Positions 1 through 8,218 of a stretch of 18,647 nucleotides of DNA are shown here, in pieces. Each line of letters opens with the position of its first letter. Positions within the stretch are counted from its first letter, which is position 1. Under the pieces are notes generated by a model. The model was not told where the DNA came from, made no database searches, and worked only from the letters and a program-made list of their open reading frames with translations. Both the position numbers and the translations under genes were made by a program. The stretch comes from RGIG4079 sp045637505 (GTDB lineage Bacteria; Bacteroidota; Bacteroidia; Bacteroidales; Muribaculaceae): NCBI GenBank assembly GCA_045637505.1, contig JAZTZO010000025.1, positions 1 through 18,647 on the forward strand, read 5' to 3'.

Positions 1-1
1 A

Positions 2-124
2 AAAGGAAAACCTGTTAAAGTTGCGATGATTGCAGTAGTAAATAAACTTTTAAAACAAATTTTCGCGATTGTGAAAAATAATTGCTTTTATGATGAAAAT
101 TTTTCTAAAAATATTTGTTTTTGA
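2..124 (+). CDS. IS110-family transposase, C-terminal end only (cut by window start)
   Basis: The frame is open from base 2 to the TGA at 122-124 and gives 40 residues beginning KGKPVKVAMIAVVNKLLKQI. A Lys/Gly-rich stretch, a K-A-x-I-A-V segment, N/R-K-L-L-x-x-I and an end like the usual x-Y/F-D-x-N-F/Y is how IS110/IS116/IS902 (DEDD plus serine domain) transposases typically finish, so I assign it to that family. Only the tail is visible, so I cannot say whether the element is intact to the left. IS110 elements have no long terminal inverted repeats, and I cannot place the right end exactly. It probably lies between the stop codon and the short repeat at 148-178. The assignment rests on pattern memory of the tail, not on catalytic residues. 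Confidence 0.6.
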   Translation, partial: KGKPVKVAMIAVVNKLLKQIFAIVKNNCFYDENFSKNICF

Positions 125-147
125 ACACAGTTCATTCTGTCTAAAAT

Positions 148-178
148 CCTCTGCGAGTTTCTGCGCCTTTCAGCGTGA
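148..178. repeat. Short degenerate triplicate repeat (CTCTGCGAG / TTCTGCGCC / TTCAGCGTG)
   Basis: Three imperfect units of about 10 bases, each built on YTCWGCG, follow one another between the transposase tail and the dipeptidase promoter. Runs of this kind (CTCTGCG-TTCTGCG-GTGAG) recall dispersed extragenic repeats in several bacterial phyla. IS110-type elements often choose such repeats as targets, which would explain its place directly beside the transposase end. No second copy of the whole unit is present in the window, so its repeat status is inferred. Confidence 0.35.
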
Positions 179-215
179 GAACAACTTTCAACTCTCAATT
201 TTGGCACAGCTATTT

Positions 216-246
216 TTTGCATATTCAGTTTTTAAACCTACCTTTG
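216..246 (+). promoter_or_regulatory. Bacteroidota sigma-70 promoter for the dipeptidase gene
   Basis: TTTG at 216-219 and TACCTTTG at 239-246 are separated by exactly 19 bases, matching the Bacteroidota housekeeping consensus TTTG-N19-TAnnTTTG. Transcription should begin near 252, which leaves a leader of about 13 bases before the ATG at 265. This fixes the dipeptidase start at 265 rather than at upstream in-frame codons. Confidence 0.75.
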
Positions 247-264
247 CATAAAACTCATAACATC

Positions 265-927
265 ATGAAACGACTTCTTTCTATATTTTTAACCTTTTTA
301 GGCGTCTCAACAACTTGGGCAGTTGACTACGACAAAGAATTTGCCAAAATGGGATTTGTCGATGTGCAATCGCTCGACCCCACCATACAAGTTGACCTCA
401 AATACTCATCAACCGACAACTTTATGGGCGTAAACATGTATGGCGACCTATACAAAGCCTACCTTCGCCCCGAGATTGCCAAGATGGTCGTTAATGCACA
501 AAAATATCTCAAAGAGATTAACCCCCAATACACCCTCGTCATCTACGATGCAGCACGCCCATTGAGTGCCCAACGCATGATGTATGAAAAGGTGCAAGGC
601 ACAAAATTCAGCAAATATGTTGCAAAACCTGTTAATGGTGGAGGCTATCACAACTACGGATGCGCCGTCGATGTCACCATACTACACAACGGCACACCAC
701 TCGACATGGGAGCAGAATTTGACGAATTTTCAGAAATGTCGCACATCGACAACGAGAAATCCAATCTCAAAAATGGGAAACTAAGCCAAGAAGCCTACAA
801 CAACCGTCAAGTGCTACGCAAAGTAATGCGCAAAGCTGGCTTCCACACCTACCGCTGCGAATGGTGGCACTTCCAGCACTACTCAAAAAAATACATGCGC
901 ACCCACCTCCGCTCAATCGACTTCTAA
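265..927 (+). CDS. D-alanyl-D-alanine dipeptidase, M15D / VanX-DdpX family, exported
   Basis: A 220-residue zinc dipeptidase of the VanX/DdpX group, expected to hydrolyse free D-Ala-D-Ala or similar muropeptide products in the periplasm. Residues 1-19 (MKRLLSIFLTFLGVSTTWA) form a typical signal peptide with an A-V cleavage site. The zinc ligands of the family are visible: H129 and D136 in G-Y-H-N-Y-G-C-A-V-D, and H202 in E-W-W-H-F. E199 is the catalytic base, and R98 in Y-D-A-A-R-P matches the VanX arginine. The length is normal for the family. The ATG at 265 is chosen because the predicted transcript starts near 252 and the signal peptide begins there. No vanA/vanH genes are nearby, so a cell-wall recycling role is more likely than glycopeptide resistance. 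It converges on the restriction operon with a gap of only 41 bases and no obvious terminator between them. Confidence 0.88.
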   Translation: MKRLLSIFLTFLGVSTTWAVDYDKEFAKMGFVDVQSLDPTIQVDLKYSSTDNFMGVNMYGDLYKAYLRPEIAKMVVNAQKYLKEINPQYTLVIYDAARPLSAQRMMYEKVQGTKFSKYVAKPVNGGGYHNYGCAVDVTILHNGTPLDMGAEFDEFSEMSHIDNEKSNLKNGKLSQEAYNNRQVLRKVMRKAGFHTYRCEWWHFQHYSKKYMRTHLRSIDF

Positions 928-968
928 ACTCTCCCCACAACAACTCTCAATAGGCATCAACTCATCCT

Positions 969-3900
969 TTAGTCAATGCCATTGATAATGTTATACAAAT
1001 TTTCAAACTTATCAACGACTCCGTATTTTACGGTCGAAGTTGAGAGTTTGTTGAATAGTTTCTTGGCACATTCAGTTTTAGCCTTTTCCACTCCACGAAG
1101 TTCCATGCCGTCGAGAGAACCTTTAGTTTCAGCGACGAAGAAAATATGTCGCACTACGCCCTCGTTGAAAACAATCGCCCAGTCGGGTGCATAGTCGCCA
1201 ACAGGAGTAGGAATTTTCAACTTTCGAGGCAACTTCGCATAGATATGTACTTCGGTCGCGCTTTCAAGAGCCTTGGCAAAATCACGCTCACCGTCGCTAT
1301 CGTAAGCAACATACGGAGTAATATGTTTTTGTGCTTCCACAACCTTGTTGATATTCAATTTGCGTTCTGGCACAAAAATATTACTATCATATTGCGATTT
1401 AGTACGGTTATAGGTAATATGATCTACAATCATAGTAGCCTTTTGCTCACGAATGATTTTAACCATATTGCGAATAAATTCTTCAGGATTATTCTTGAAT
1501 AGCAACGCTTTCATACCCATACCTTGAAGAATTTTCACAACCGACCTACGAGTGAGTTTTGCACCGCGAGCCACATCTCCAACGAGGTCGTATGCGACAG
1601 TCGAAGTACAAACATCTGTAAGTTCACGAGTAGTAGATTTTGTATTACCAAAAGTCACAGCGTCTTGCTGGTCGCCAACAACCTTTACATATTGCAATTT
1701 TGTAACTGTTAAATCAGTTAGTGTCTTGTTAATTACTTTTTCAATAAGTTCTTCGCTATCATAATGTACTGTATATACATACTTATGATTGATTTCGTTC
1801 CAAATCTTTTGGAAACGGTCGTCTTTGAAGTTTTCATTAAGTTCGTTGCCGTCGGTAGTATTTGGAGCTTCTTCCACCATATCATCAAGCACTTTCGGGT
1901 CGAAGATAGATTGGATAAGAGTGTTTACACTATCAGCGATAGGTGCTAATTTAGCACTCATAGGTGCGAGTGTTTTAGCGGCATTATCGCTATGATACTT
2001 CTCAGTAAGGAAACCTTTATCGTCGATATATTCGTTATCTTCAAGATATACGATAATACGACTTGCTTCTGTCGGAGTGATTTCGTGCAATGCTCCGTCG
2101 ATGTCTTTGACTTTTTTGCCTGAGAAGTATTCAGGCGTAGCCATAATTGCACGTTCACGCAATGCTTCACGAGTTTCACGCTGCAATGCAGTAGTAAAAT
2201 CGGCATAACTCTCGTTAGCTATAACGGTAAGCACATTGATGTTGTGAACATCATCGCCGAGTGTTTCCTTATCTTGGCGAATACCCTCATTATTGACGCA
2301 TATACGAAGACCACGACCTACCTCTTGGCGTTTTGCTGTGGTAGAATTAGAGTGGCGAAGCGTACAAATTTGGAACACATTTGGATTATCCCAACCCTCA
2401 CGTAAAGCAGAGTGCGAGAAGATGAAGCGAGTCGGTTCATCAAAACTCAAAAGTCGTTCCTTATTTTTCAGGATAAGGTCGTATGCCGAAATATCTTCAG
2501 ACAGTCCCGACTTTTTATTTATTTTCTCGCCATTGCTTATGCGACCTTTCTTGTCGATAGAAAAATATCCTTTGTGCGTTTCGTGTGGAGCAAAACGACG
2601 AAGATACATATCGTATGGGGTATCGAAAATTGTAATGTAGTCGTTAATAATACGGCTATATTCTTCCTCAAATATTTGTTGGAACTTACCCTTAATTTCG
2701 TTACCATCTTCGTCATATCGACGATAATTTGCCACTTCGTCAATAAAGAATAGCGACAAGCATTTTATGCCACGATTGAAAAGTTCCTTTTCTTTCTCAA
2801 AGTGAGCAATGATAGTTTCACGAATTTGCACTCGTTGCATCGCGTCCTCGTTGCTATCGCCAATTACTTGACCACAATAAACGGTTATTCCGTTTAAGAA
2901 AGTAACATATCCTTTGCCATGAGGATTTATTTCCGAGATAGTAAAGCCGTCATATTCAGCAAGACCTGATTCGGCTTGCAAGTCATCTGTAACTCCGAAT
3001 TTCTTAACCTCACGACGAATAGCTCCCGAAGCATTTTTACATTCAAGTTCAATGCGAGCCATTGGAGGGTGTTTAGGCGATAGTATGATGCTATCTACAT
3101 AAAGATATCCACTTGTACCACGCAAATTCTTCACTTCAAAACCACGCACTTGAATACGCTTAACAAGTTTTTCCTTGAAAGCATCGTATGCGTCAAGTGC
3201 ATAGATTGTATCATGTTTGGTCTTGTGAGTTGCAGAGTAGTTAAGGACAAACAACGGATTGAAACGCTTGATACCGGCTTGGGTTGCGTCGCCCTCCATT
3301 TTCTGTGGTTCGTCCATTATGATAATAGGGCGGTTGGCTGCAATCACATCAATCGGTTTGCGACTTTGGAACTCATCACGTACCGAATAGATAATACGGC
3401 TCTCTTTGCTTTTGCCACCCTCTTTCATAGAGGCTGCAAAGGCTTGAGTATTTATTATCATCACCGATATATCGCTGTTTTGTGAATAGGTGTCGAGTGC
3501 GTTAAGGTTTGAGCTGTTATAGATAAACCAACGAGCCTTTTTATTATAATGCTCCATAAAGTGGTCTTCGAGCATTGAGAAACTCTTTGCCACACCCTCA
3601 CGAATAGCAATACTTGGCACTACGATGATGAACTTGTTCCAACCATATTGCTTGTTCAGTTCAAACATAGTCTTTATATAGACGTATGTCTTACCTGTAC
3701 CTGTTTCCATTTCTATATCAAGATTTATCGCACCCACGCCCTTTGCAAGCGACTTGCTTGGAGCGATAAGATTACGACCTTGAATAGAGCGTATATTTTC
3801 AAGAATTTGAGCCGAAGTAAGTTCTACATCTGCATTTCTATAAGCGTCATCATCGCCCTCAAATTTCATTTGACCTACTCGTTTACCGAGGTCAAGACGA

Positions 3901-3998
3901 TACTTTGACGGAGCGTGCGAAGGCTGACCTGAGAACACCTCGACAGTGTTTTCAACTGCATCAGTTTGATACTGTTGAATCTTAAATTTGAATTTCAT
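969..3998 (-). CDS. res: Type III restriction enzyme Res subunit (SF2 helicase plus PD-(D/E)XK nuclease)
   Basis: A 1009-residue ATP-dependent translocase/endonuclease that should act in complex with the Mod protein encoded two genes upstream, cutting unmethylated DNA. Helicase motifs are in order: Walker A METGTGKT at 97-104, motif II MDEPQ around 228-232 (the DEPQ variant usual in Res proteins), SAT at 255-257, a motif V-like REGWDNPNVFQ stretch near 538-548, and QEVGRGLR near 556-563. The C-terminal nuclease signature is complete: PD at 938-939 and E957-x-K959 in F-V-A-E-T-K-G. Nothing is truncated or missing, so it should be active. It is the last gene of the operon, starting 22 bases after the zinc-lipoprotein stop, and it ends 41 bases from the convergent dipeptidase gene. 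Confidence 0.93.
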   Translation of the reverse strand: MKFKFKIQQYQTDAVENTVEVFSGQPSHAPSKYRLDLGKRVGQMKFEGDDDAYRNADVELTSAQILENIRSIQGRNLIAPSKSLAKGVGAINLDIEMETGTGKTYVYIKTMFELNKQYGWNKFIIVVPSIAIREGVAKSFSMLEDHFMEHYNKKARWFIYNSSNLNALDTYSQNSDISVMIINTQAFAASMKEGGKSKESRIIYSVRDEFQSRKPIDVIAANRPIIIMDEPQKMEGDATQAGIKRFNPLFVLNYSATHKTKHDTIYALDAYDAFKEKLVKRIQVRGFEVKNLRGTSGYLYVDSIILSPKHPPMARIELECKNASGAIRREVKKFGVTDDLQAESGLAEYDGFTISEINPHGKGYVTFLNGITVYCGQVIGDSNEDAMQRVQIRETIIAHFEKEKELFNRGIKCLSLFFIDEVANYRRYDEDGNEIKGKFQQIFEEEYSRIINDYITIFDTPYDMYLRRFAPHETHKGYFSIDKKGRISNGEKINKKSGLSEDISAYDLILKNKERLLSFDEPTRFIFSHSALREGWDNPNVFQICTLRHSNSTTAKRQEVGRGLRICVNNEGIRQDKETLGDDVHNINVLTVIANESYADFTTALQRETREALRERAIMATPEYFSGKKVKDIDGALHEITPTEASRIIVYLEDNEYIDDKGFLTEKYHSDNAAKTLAPMSAKLAPIADSVNTLIQSIFDPKVLDDMVEEAPNTTDGNELNENFKDDRFQKIWNEINHKYVYTVHYDSEELIEKVINKTLTDLTVTKLQYVKVVGDQQDAVTFGNTKSTTRELTDVCTSTVAYDLVGDVARGAKLTRRSVVKILQGMGMKALLFKNNPEEFIRNMVKIIREQKATMIVDHITYNRTKSQYDSNIFVPERKLNINKVVEAQKHITPYVAYDSDGERDFAKALESATEVHIYAKLPRKLKIPTPVGDYAPDWAIVFNEGVVRHIFFVAETKGSLDGMELRGVEKAKTECAKKLFNKLSTSTVKYGVVDKFENLYNIINGID

Positions 3999-4020
3999 TT
4001 TAACTATTTACTTGCTTTTA

Positions 4021-4713
4021 CTATTTCTCTTTAACAATAGTACCTTTCCCATTGCAATTATCACAATCCTTTTGATATTTTCCTGTGCCATTGCATTCCG
4101 AGCAATAAGTCTGTTGATTCCCAGACCCGTTGCAAGATAAGCATTCTTCCTCCCATGAATCTGAATAAGCCTCTTGTCCATACTTTCCACTCCCCCAACA
4201 TGTAGGACAATCGGATAAACCATTATCGCAAGCATGGCAATCCCCACTTCCTCTACACATAGTGCATTGTGCATATCCAGAACCTTTACAATTATTGCAT
4301 TTTATCCAAGTATTTTTATCATTTATGTCAAATATGATAACTCCATAACCATGGCAAACAGAACATTGATAAGAGCCTCGCCCATTGCAATAATTACATC
4401 TATTATTCCCATTACAAGTATTACACCGTGCTATGCCTGTTCCGTAGCACGATGAACAATCTTTTGGACGAGTTCCTGAAACAAAATGCTTTTTATGTCC
4501 CATGCCACCACAGTCATAGCACGAAATATATACATTGCCATATCCATTGCATTCCGAGCAATATGTAATTACATATCCATTTCCATTACAGTCATTGCAT
4601 ATCTCTTCAATTTCCTCTTTATGATTATGCACTTGGTTATTAGACGAATTATTACCACAAGAAATATTAGCAAACAGCAATAAAATTGAAACTATATATA
4701 TAATGTATTTCAT
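4021..4713 (-). CDS. Lipoprotein made of 14 DnaJ-type CxxCxGxG-like zinc motifs
   Basis: A 230-residue protein with an N-terminal lipoprotein signal: K2, hydrophobic residues 3-17, and C19 in A-N-I-S-C as the lipidated cysteine. A short Asn/His/Glu-rich linker follows. The rest (about 39-227) holds fourteen CxxC motifs, most as CxxCxGxG (for example CNDCNGNG, CSECNGYG, CNNCKGSG), the pattern of the DnaJ/Hsp40 cysteine-rich domain. DnaJ has four such motifs binding two zinc ions; fourteen could bind about seven. There is no J domain and no enzyme motif. It probably acts as a membrane-attached zinc or protein-binding scaffold, though that is inference. It sits between mod and res in the same orientation. 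Its ATG follows the mod stop in the arrangement TAA-CT-ATG, so it is translated with them. Its AT-rich, cysteine-heavy composition and envelope signal are out of place in a restriction operon. I know no named family for this arrangement. Confidence 0.8.
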   Translation of the reverse strand: MKYIIYIVSILLLFANISCGNNSSNNQVHNHKEEIEEICNDCNGNGYVITYCSECNGYGNVYISCYDCGGMGHKKHFVSGTRPKDCSSCYGTGIARCNTCNGNNRCNYCNGRGSYQCSVCHGYGVIIFDINDKNTWIKCNNCKGSGYAQCTMCRGSGDCHACDNGLSDCPTCWGSGKYGQEAYSDSWEEECLSCNGSGNQQTYCSECNGTGKYQKDCDNCNGKGTIVKEK

Positions 4714-4715
4714 AG

Positions 4716-6650
4716 TTAGATGATTTTGCAGACTGTGTCGGGTGAATAATGACGGAAGATTTGCTCGAAGTTGTCTATCACATTGTCGTTTGCTGCCGAA
4801 GCATCACGCATAACGAAATAGACAGGTTGTAACTTGGCTATTTCTGTGATAGTCGTTTCATTTACATCGCGGTCGAAGCAAGCCACAAGGTAGTTATCAT
4901 CTACCAAGTGGATATTCTTTCCGGCTATTTGCTTACTCTCAATCTTAGCAGAAAGTTCAATGCCGAGGTCAAGCATAACTTGGAAGAGCAAATCCTCATT
5001 GGTACGGTCTGCCTTTACATTTTCATTGAAGAGCGATTGCAGCTCAAACTCTTGTGGAGTGTAATATACATCTTCCATATTTGAGGAATCGAGTTTTAAT
5101 ACTCGGAAACCAGTGTCGAGATTTTGTGCCGATAATCCTGCCTCTTCCTTGACTTTAGATAAATCGCTTCCACTCGGCATAGAATCAAGTTTACTTGTTC
5201 TCTGCTCTCGTTCACTCGCGATTTTCTTTCCGACTCGGCGGATGCGTTCTTTTCCTATCTCGCAGATATTCTTATACCCTGCCTTGTAAGCTTCGCTCTT
5301 CTCATCAGTCTTTTCTGGTAGCTGCACCATAATAAACTTACGATTACCGCCATCTTCAGCATTGAGTTTCATCACTGCGTGAGCGGTGGTAGCGGAGCCA
5401 GAGAAGAAATCGAGGATGAGAGCCTGTTTATCTTGTATTATATCAGCTAAATAGTACACTAGTTTCTCTGGTTTTGGTGCTGAAAAATATGCGGCATCAA
5501 ACATCGCAGTAAAGTCTGTCTTTCCTGTTCGGGTACGACCGAATCTATCCTCCATCAATAAACTGCGAGCTATATTGCTTTCTTTCTTATAATTCTTGGT
5601 ATAGACATATCCATTTTTGAATACAAGTTCATCATATCTTGCAGCTACAGTCTCTTTGCTCCATCTCCAACGAGCAACCTTCACATTCGGATTCTTATGT
5701 TCCACAACATACTCTTTCCCGTCAGGTCCAATTATAGGGAAATCCAAACTCTCGATATAGCCAAGGCTTTGTTTGTCAAGTCTATCTAACGAGTATTCGC
5801 CTTTTTCATCAGATAGGTTGTATGAAGTGGTTATCGTAGCATTGCGGTCCAAGAATTGTTTAACATTAGCAGAGTGCCTTGCGTAGCAAAGGATGTATTC
5901 GTGGTCTATCGCAATATATTTACTATCATTTGCGCCACCGCTTTTACTCTTCCATATAAGATTTACAATGAAATTTTGTTCACCAAATACCTCATCACAC
6001 ACCTTCTTCAAGTTCTCCACCTCATTGTCATCAATAGAGATAAAGATAACTCCATCATCAGAAAGCAGGTCTCTTGCCACTTTCAAACGAGGATAAATCA
6101 TATTCAGCCAATCGGTATGGAAACGGCCATTGCTTTCGGTGTTTCGTTGCATTGGGTCAATTGTTTGATTACCTTCCTCATCAAATAAACCACTTGTTTC
6201 CTCAAATTCGCCTTTACCTTGTGCGAAGTCATCATTATACACGAAGTCATTGCCAGTGTTGTAAGGCGGGTCGATGTAAATCATCTTCACCTTTCCAAGA
6301 TAGGTTTCACGCAATACTTTGAGTACATCGAGGTTGTCGCCCTCGATGTAAAGGTTTTGCGTATTGTCAAAATCCACACTCTCCTCGCGACAAGGGCGAA
6401 GTGTCATTGTCGTAGACGTATTTGCCAAGCGAACGGCTGCACGCTTATCGGGCCAGGTGAACTGATAGCGTTCTTCTCCCTCAGCAATGATTTCGTTGGA
6501 TAACTCTGCTTGCAACTTCTCAAAGTCAATACCTAACTCGGTCTTACCGTCTTTGCCCAAATGTTCTGTTACGCAATTAGGAAACAGTTGTGCTATTTTT
6601 TGAATATTAGAGCCGATAACATCAAAGCTCTGCATTTTTAGTTTATCCAT
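4716..6650 (-). CDS. mod: Type III modification methyltransferase Mod (N6-adenine)
   Basis: A 644-residue DNA adenine methyltransferase that sets the recognition site for the type III system. Catalytic motif IV DPPY is at 127-130, inside YIDPPYNTGNDF. The AdoMet-binding motif I follows much later as LDFFSGSATTAHAVM at 413-427, giving the beta-class order (catalytic motif first). The stretch between them, about 230-390, is the variable target-recognition region. The length and the typical Mod start M-x-S-F-D-V-I-G-S-N agree with the family; a start at M6 is an alternative. Its first 8 bases overlap the end of the DUF4365 gene, and the zinc-lipoprotein gene begins 2 bases after its stop. I see no simple sequence repeat of the kind that makes some mod genes phase-variable. 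Confidence 0.94.
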   Translation of the reverse strand: MDKLKMQSFDVIGSNIQKIAQLFPNCVTEHLGKDGKTELGIDFEKLQAELSNEIIAEGEERYQFTWPDKRAAVRLANTSTTMTLRPCREESVDFDNTQNLYIEGDNLDVLKVLRETYLGKVKMIYIDPPYNTGNDFVYNDDFAQGKGEFEETSGLFDEEGNQTIDPMQRNTESNGRFHTDWLNMIYPRLKVARDLLSDDGVIFISIDDNEVENLKKVCDEVFGEQNFIVNLIWKSKSGGANDSKYIAIDHEYILCYARHSANVKQFLDRNATITTSYNLSDEKGEYSLDRLDKQSLGYIESLDFPIIGPDGKEYVVEHKNPNVKVARWRWSKETVAARYDELVFKNGYVYTKNYKKESNIARSLLMEDRFGRTRTGKTDFTAMFDAAYFSAPKPEKLVYYLADIIQDKQALILDFFSGSATTAHAVMKLNAEDGGNRKFIMVQLPEKTDEKSEAYKAGYKNICEIGKERIRRVGKKIASEREQRTSKLDSMPSGSDLSKVKEEAGLSAQNLDTGFRVLKLDSSNMEDVYYTPQEFELQSLFNENVKADRTNEDLLFQVMLDLGIELSAKIESKQIAGKNIHLVDDNYLVACFDRDVNETTITEIAKLQPVYFVMRDASAANDNVIDNFEQIFRHYSPDTVCKII

Positions 6651-7614
6651 TGTTTATATTGTTTTCGTTTATTATTTTACATGCTAAAAAGTCTTCCAAT
6701 GAAAGGTCAATAAGTGCTGTGTAATTCTCTAAATATCGTATTAATTTATCGTTACTTCTTTGAACCTTTTTGGGTATATTATCGTGATATAATTTTTTGA
6801 AATTATCAATTGCAGTCAACCATGACGCTTTTTGAATAATCAAGCTATTGATATATTTATTTAATAAATCAACCAATTGAGGCCTTAATTCGTTGTCGAT
6901 ATGATTCGCTAAGGTTGCAAGATACCAACATGCTTTATGTAAAAGAGCATAATCAGATTCAATATGTTTTCTTACATCAATTGCAAATATATCAATTTGC
7001 AGGACTAATCTATCAGGCTGGGGGCAACAATATTGAGAGTTAAGTTTATTTTTAAAGGATTCGAAATTATCTACTAAATCTTTAATAGAACTTGAATATT
7101 CTTCAACACAAGCTATTGAAAGATCAAAAGAGACTTGTTCTTCTTCAACTTTATACTCTTCATGTTTGACATAAGTTTTGATGATGTCATTCAACTCGTC
7201 AAAGCAATTTTCATTAAGTACTTTTGTCGCATCAATCTCTATTTTCTTAAACTTTTTTGCTTGTTTAATTATCGACAAACGAACCTGTTCCCAATAAATA
7301 TTTTTTGTTTCTGTATCATACAAAAGAATTAAAACAGGTCTATCGGATTGTAACCAGTATGAATAATGCCAAGGGTCTATGGAAAAAGTAATTTTCCCAT
7401 TCTTTTTAACTTTAACATAAGATTCTCCTGATTTAATTTGTAAAGCAATATGTTGATTTGTTCGAACATTATCTATCTTTTGTTCAACATCTGCATCAAT
7501 TCCGAAATCACAAACGTGTCGCTCTCTAAATGTCCACCCATTTTCCTCAAAAAAGGCACATATACGACTAACACCTATTCGCTCAATATTTGCTGTATCA
7601 CAATTATTATTCAT
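6643..7614 (-). CDS. DUF4365 protein, probable PD-(D/E)XK-type nuclease
   Basis: A 323-residue protein. The N-terminal 130 residues fit DUF4365: E-x-x-G-V-S-R-I-C-A-F-F near 11-22, G-W-T-F-R-E-R near 26-32, F-G-I-D-A-D at 37-42 and A-L-Q-I-K-S-G at 57-63. The acidic D40/D42 followed by Q59-x-K61 resembles a PD-(D/E)XK nuclease core (G-I-D ... Q-x-K), so DNA cleavage or binding is likely, though not proven by the motif. The C-terminal 150 residues are predicted helical and I do not recognise them. It lies between the DUF4391 gene (TAG-CT-ATG junction) and mod (8-base overlap), so it is co-expressed with the restriction system. The gene is visibly more AT-rich than the helicase and Mod genes around it, which suggests later entry into the operon. 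Confidence 0.72.
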   Translation of the reverse strand: MNNNCDTANIERIGVSRICAFFEENGWTFRERHVCDFGIDADVEQKIDNVRTNQHIALQIKSGESYVKVKKNGKITFSIDPWHYSYWLQSDRPVLILLYDTETKNIYWEQVRLSIIKQAKKFKKIEIDATKVLNENCFDELNDIIKTYVKHEEYKVEEEQVSFDLSIACVEEYSSSIKDLVDNFESFKNKLNSQYCCPQPDRLVLQIDIFAIDVRKHIESDYALLHKACWYLATLANHIDNELRPQLVDLLNKYINSLIIQKASWLTAIDNFKKLYHDNIPKKVQRSNDKLIRYLENYTALIDLSLEDFLACKIINENNINNG

Positions 7615-7616
7615 AG

Positions 7617-8216
7617 CTATATTAGGCTTTTTAATTTCTTAATCTGTTCAAAGTATTCTCGCTTACGGCGTGGTTGCTTTTCGTTTGCCATTTTGCGCTC
7701 AAGCGTGGCAATATGAGCAAGCAACTTTGCCCGTTGGTCGTTGGCTGTAATCTGTTCGGCAAGTGTGTTTCCACTTTCAACCTCAATGTGTCCGATGCTT
7801 TTTACAATATTCTCCCAAACGGTATCGAGATTCAATCCCGATAATGAAAGTATGGCATCTTCGGTGGGCTGCCAGGCTGATGAAATTAGTTTGGTGTGGT
7901 ATATAGCGAATTGTGTCTGCTCCTCAAATTGCAGGGCAAACACCATTTTTTGTGAAATAAGTTTAGTGAGTAAAGCGATATTTTTACTGTCATACTCCTT
8001 GCGTTTCATCTGCACGGCAAGCACATAGAACTCCTTAATCTCCGTACCCTCACTCAAAGCCGGAACGGTTGCCGCAGAAACGACTACCACGATATCTATG
8101 CGTGCAATATCAGCATCGAAACTCTCACGCTGCGAGGGTTTCAAGTCAAACTTCGCAAAGATTGCTTTCTTTGGAAGCTGCTTCTTGCGTTCTGTGGATA
8201 TGGGAAGACCGTACAT
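7617..8216 (-). CDS. DUF4391 domain protein of the helicase/type III cluster
   Basis: A 199-residue protein beginning MYGLPISTERKKQLPKKAIF, with a central V-x-V-V-V-S hydrophobic strand, E-F-Y-V-L-A-V-Q-M-K-R near 62-72, and a basic coiled-coil tail rich in K, R and E after about residue 160. This fits the uncharacterised DUF4391 family, which to my knowledge is found beside SNF2/PLD helicases and type III-like methyltransferases. No catalytic motif is visible; a small adaptor linking helicase and Mod is a guess. I choose the ATG at 8216, two bases after the helicase stop (TAA-CT-ATG). A start at 8240 would add 8 residues and overlap the helicase by 22 bases. The 2-base junction recurs at the next gene and again between mod and the lipoprotein gene, which supports this choice. 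Confidence 0.75.
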   Translation of the reverse strand: MYGLPISTERKKQLPKKAIFAKFDLKPSQRESFDADIARIDIVVVVSAATVPALSEGTEIKEFYVLAVQMKRKEYDSKNIALLTKLISQKMVFALQFEEQTQFAIYHTKLISSAWQPTEDAILSLSGLNLDTVWENIVKSIGHIEVESGNTLAEQITANDQRAKLLAHIATLERKMANEKQPRRKREYFEQIKKLKSLI

Positions 8217-8218
8217 AG

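Noticed and set aside
175..264. Upstream start for the dipeptidase (30 extra residues)
   Set aside because: It precedes and includes the promoter; the ATG at 265 follows the predicted transcription start and begins a proper signal peptide.
4008..4274. 88-residue minus-strand ORF overlapping the zinc-lipoprotein and res boundary
   Set aside because: It is an out-of-frame reading of the repetitive Cys/Gly codons; the CxxCxGxG frame is clearly the coding one.
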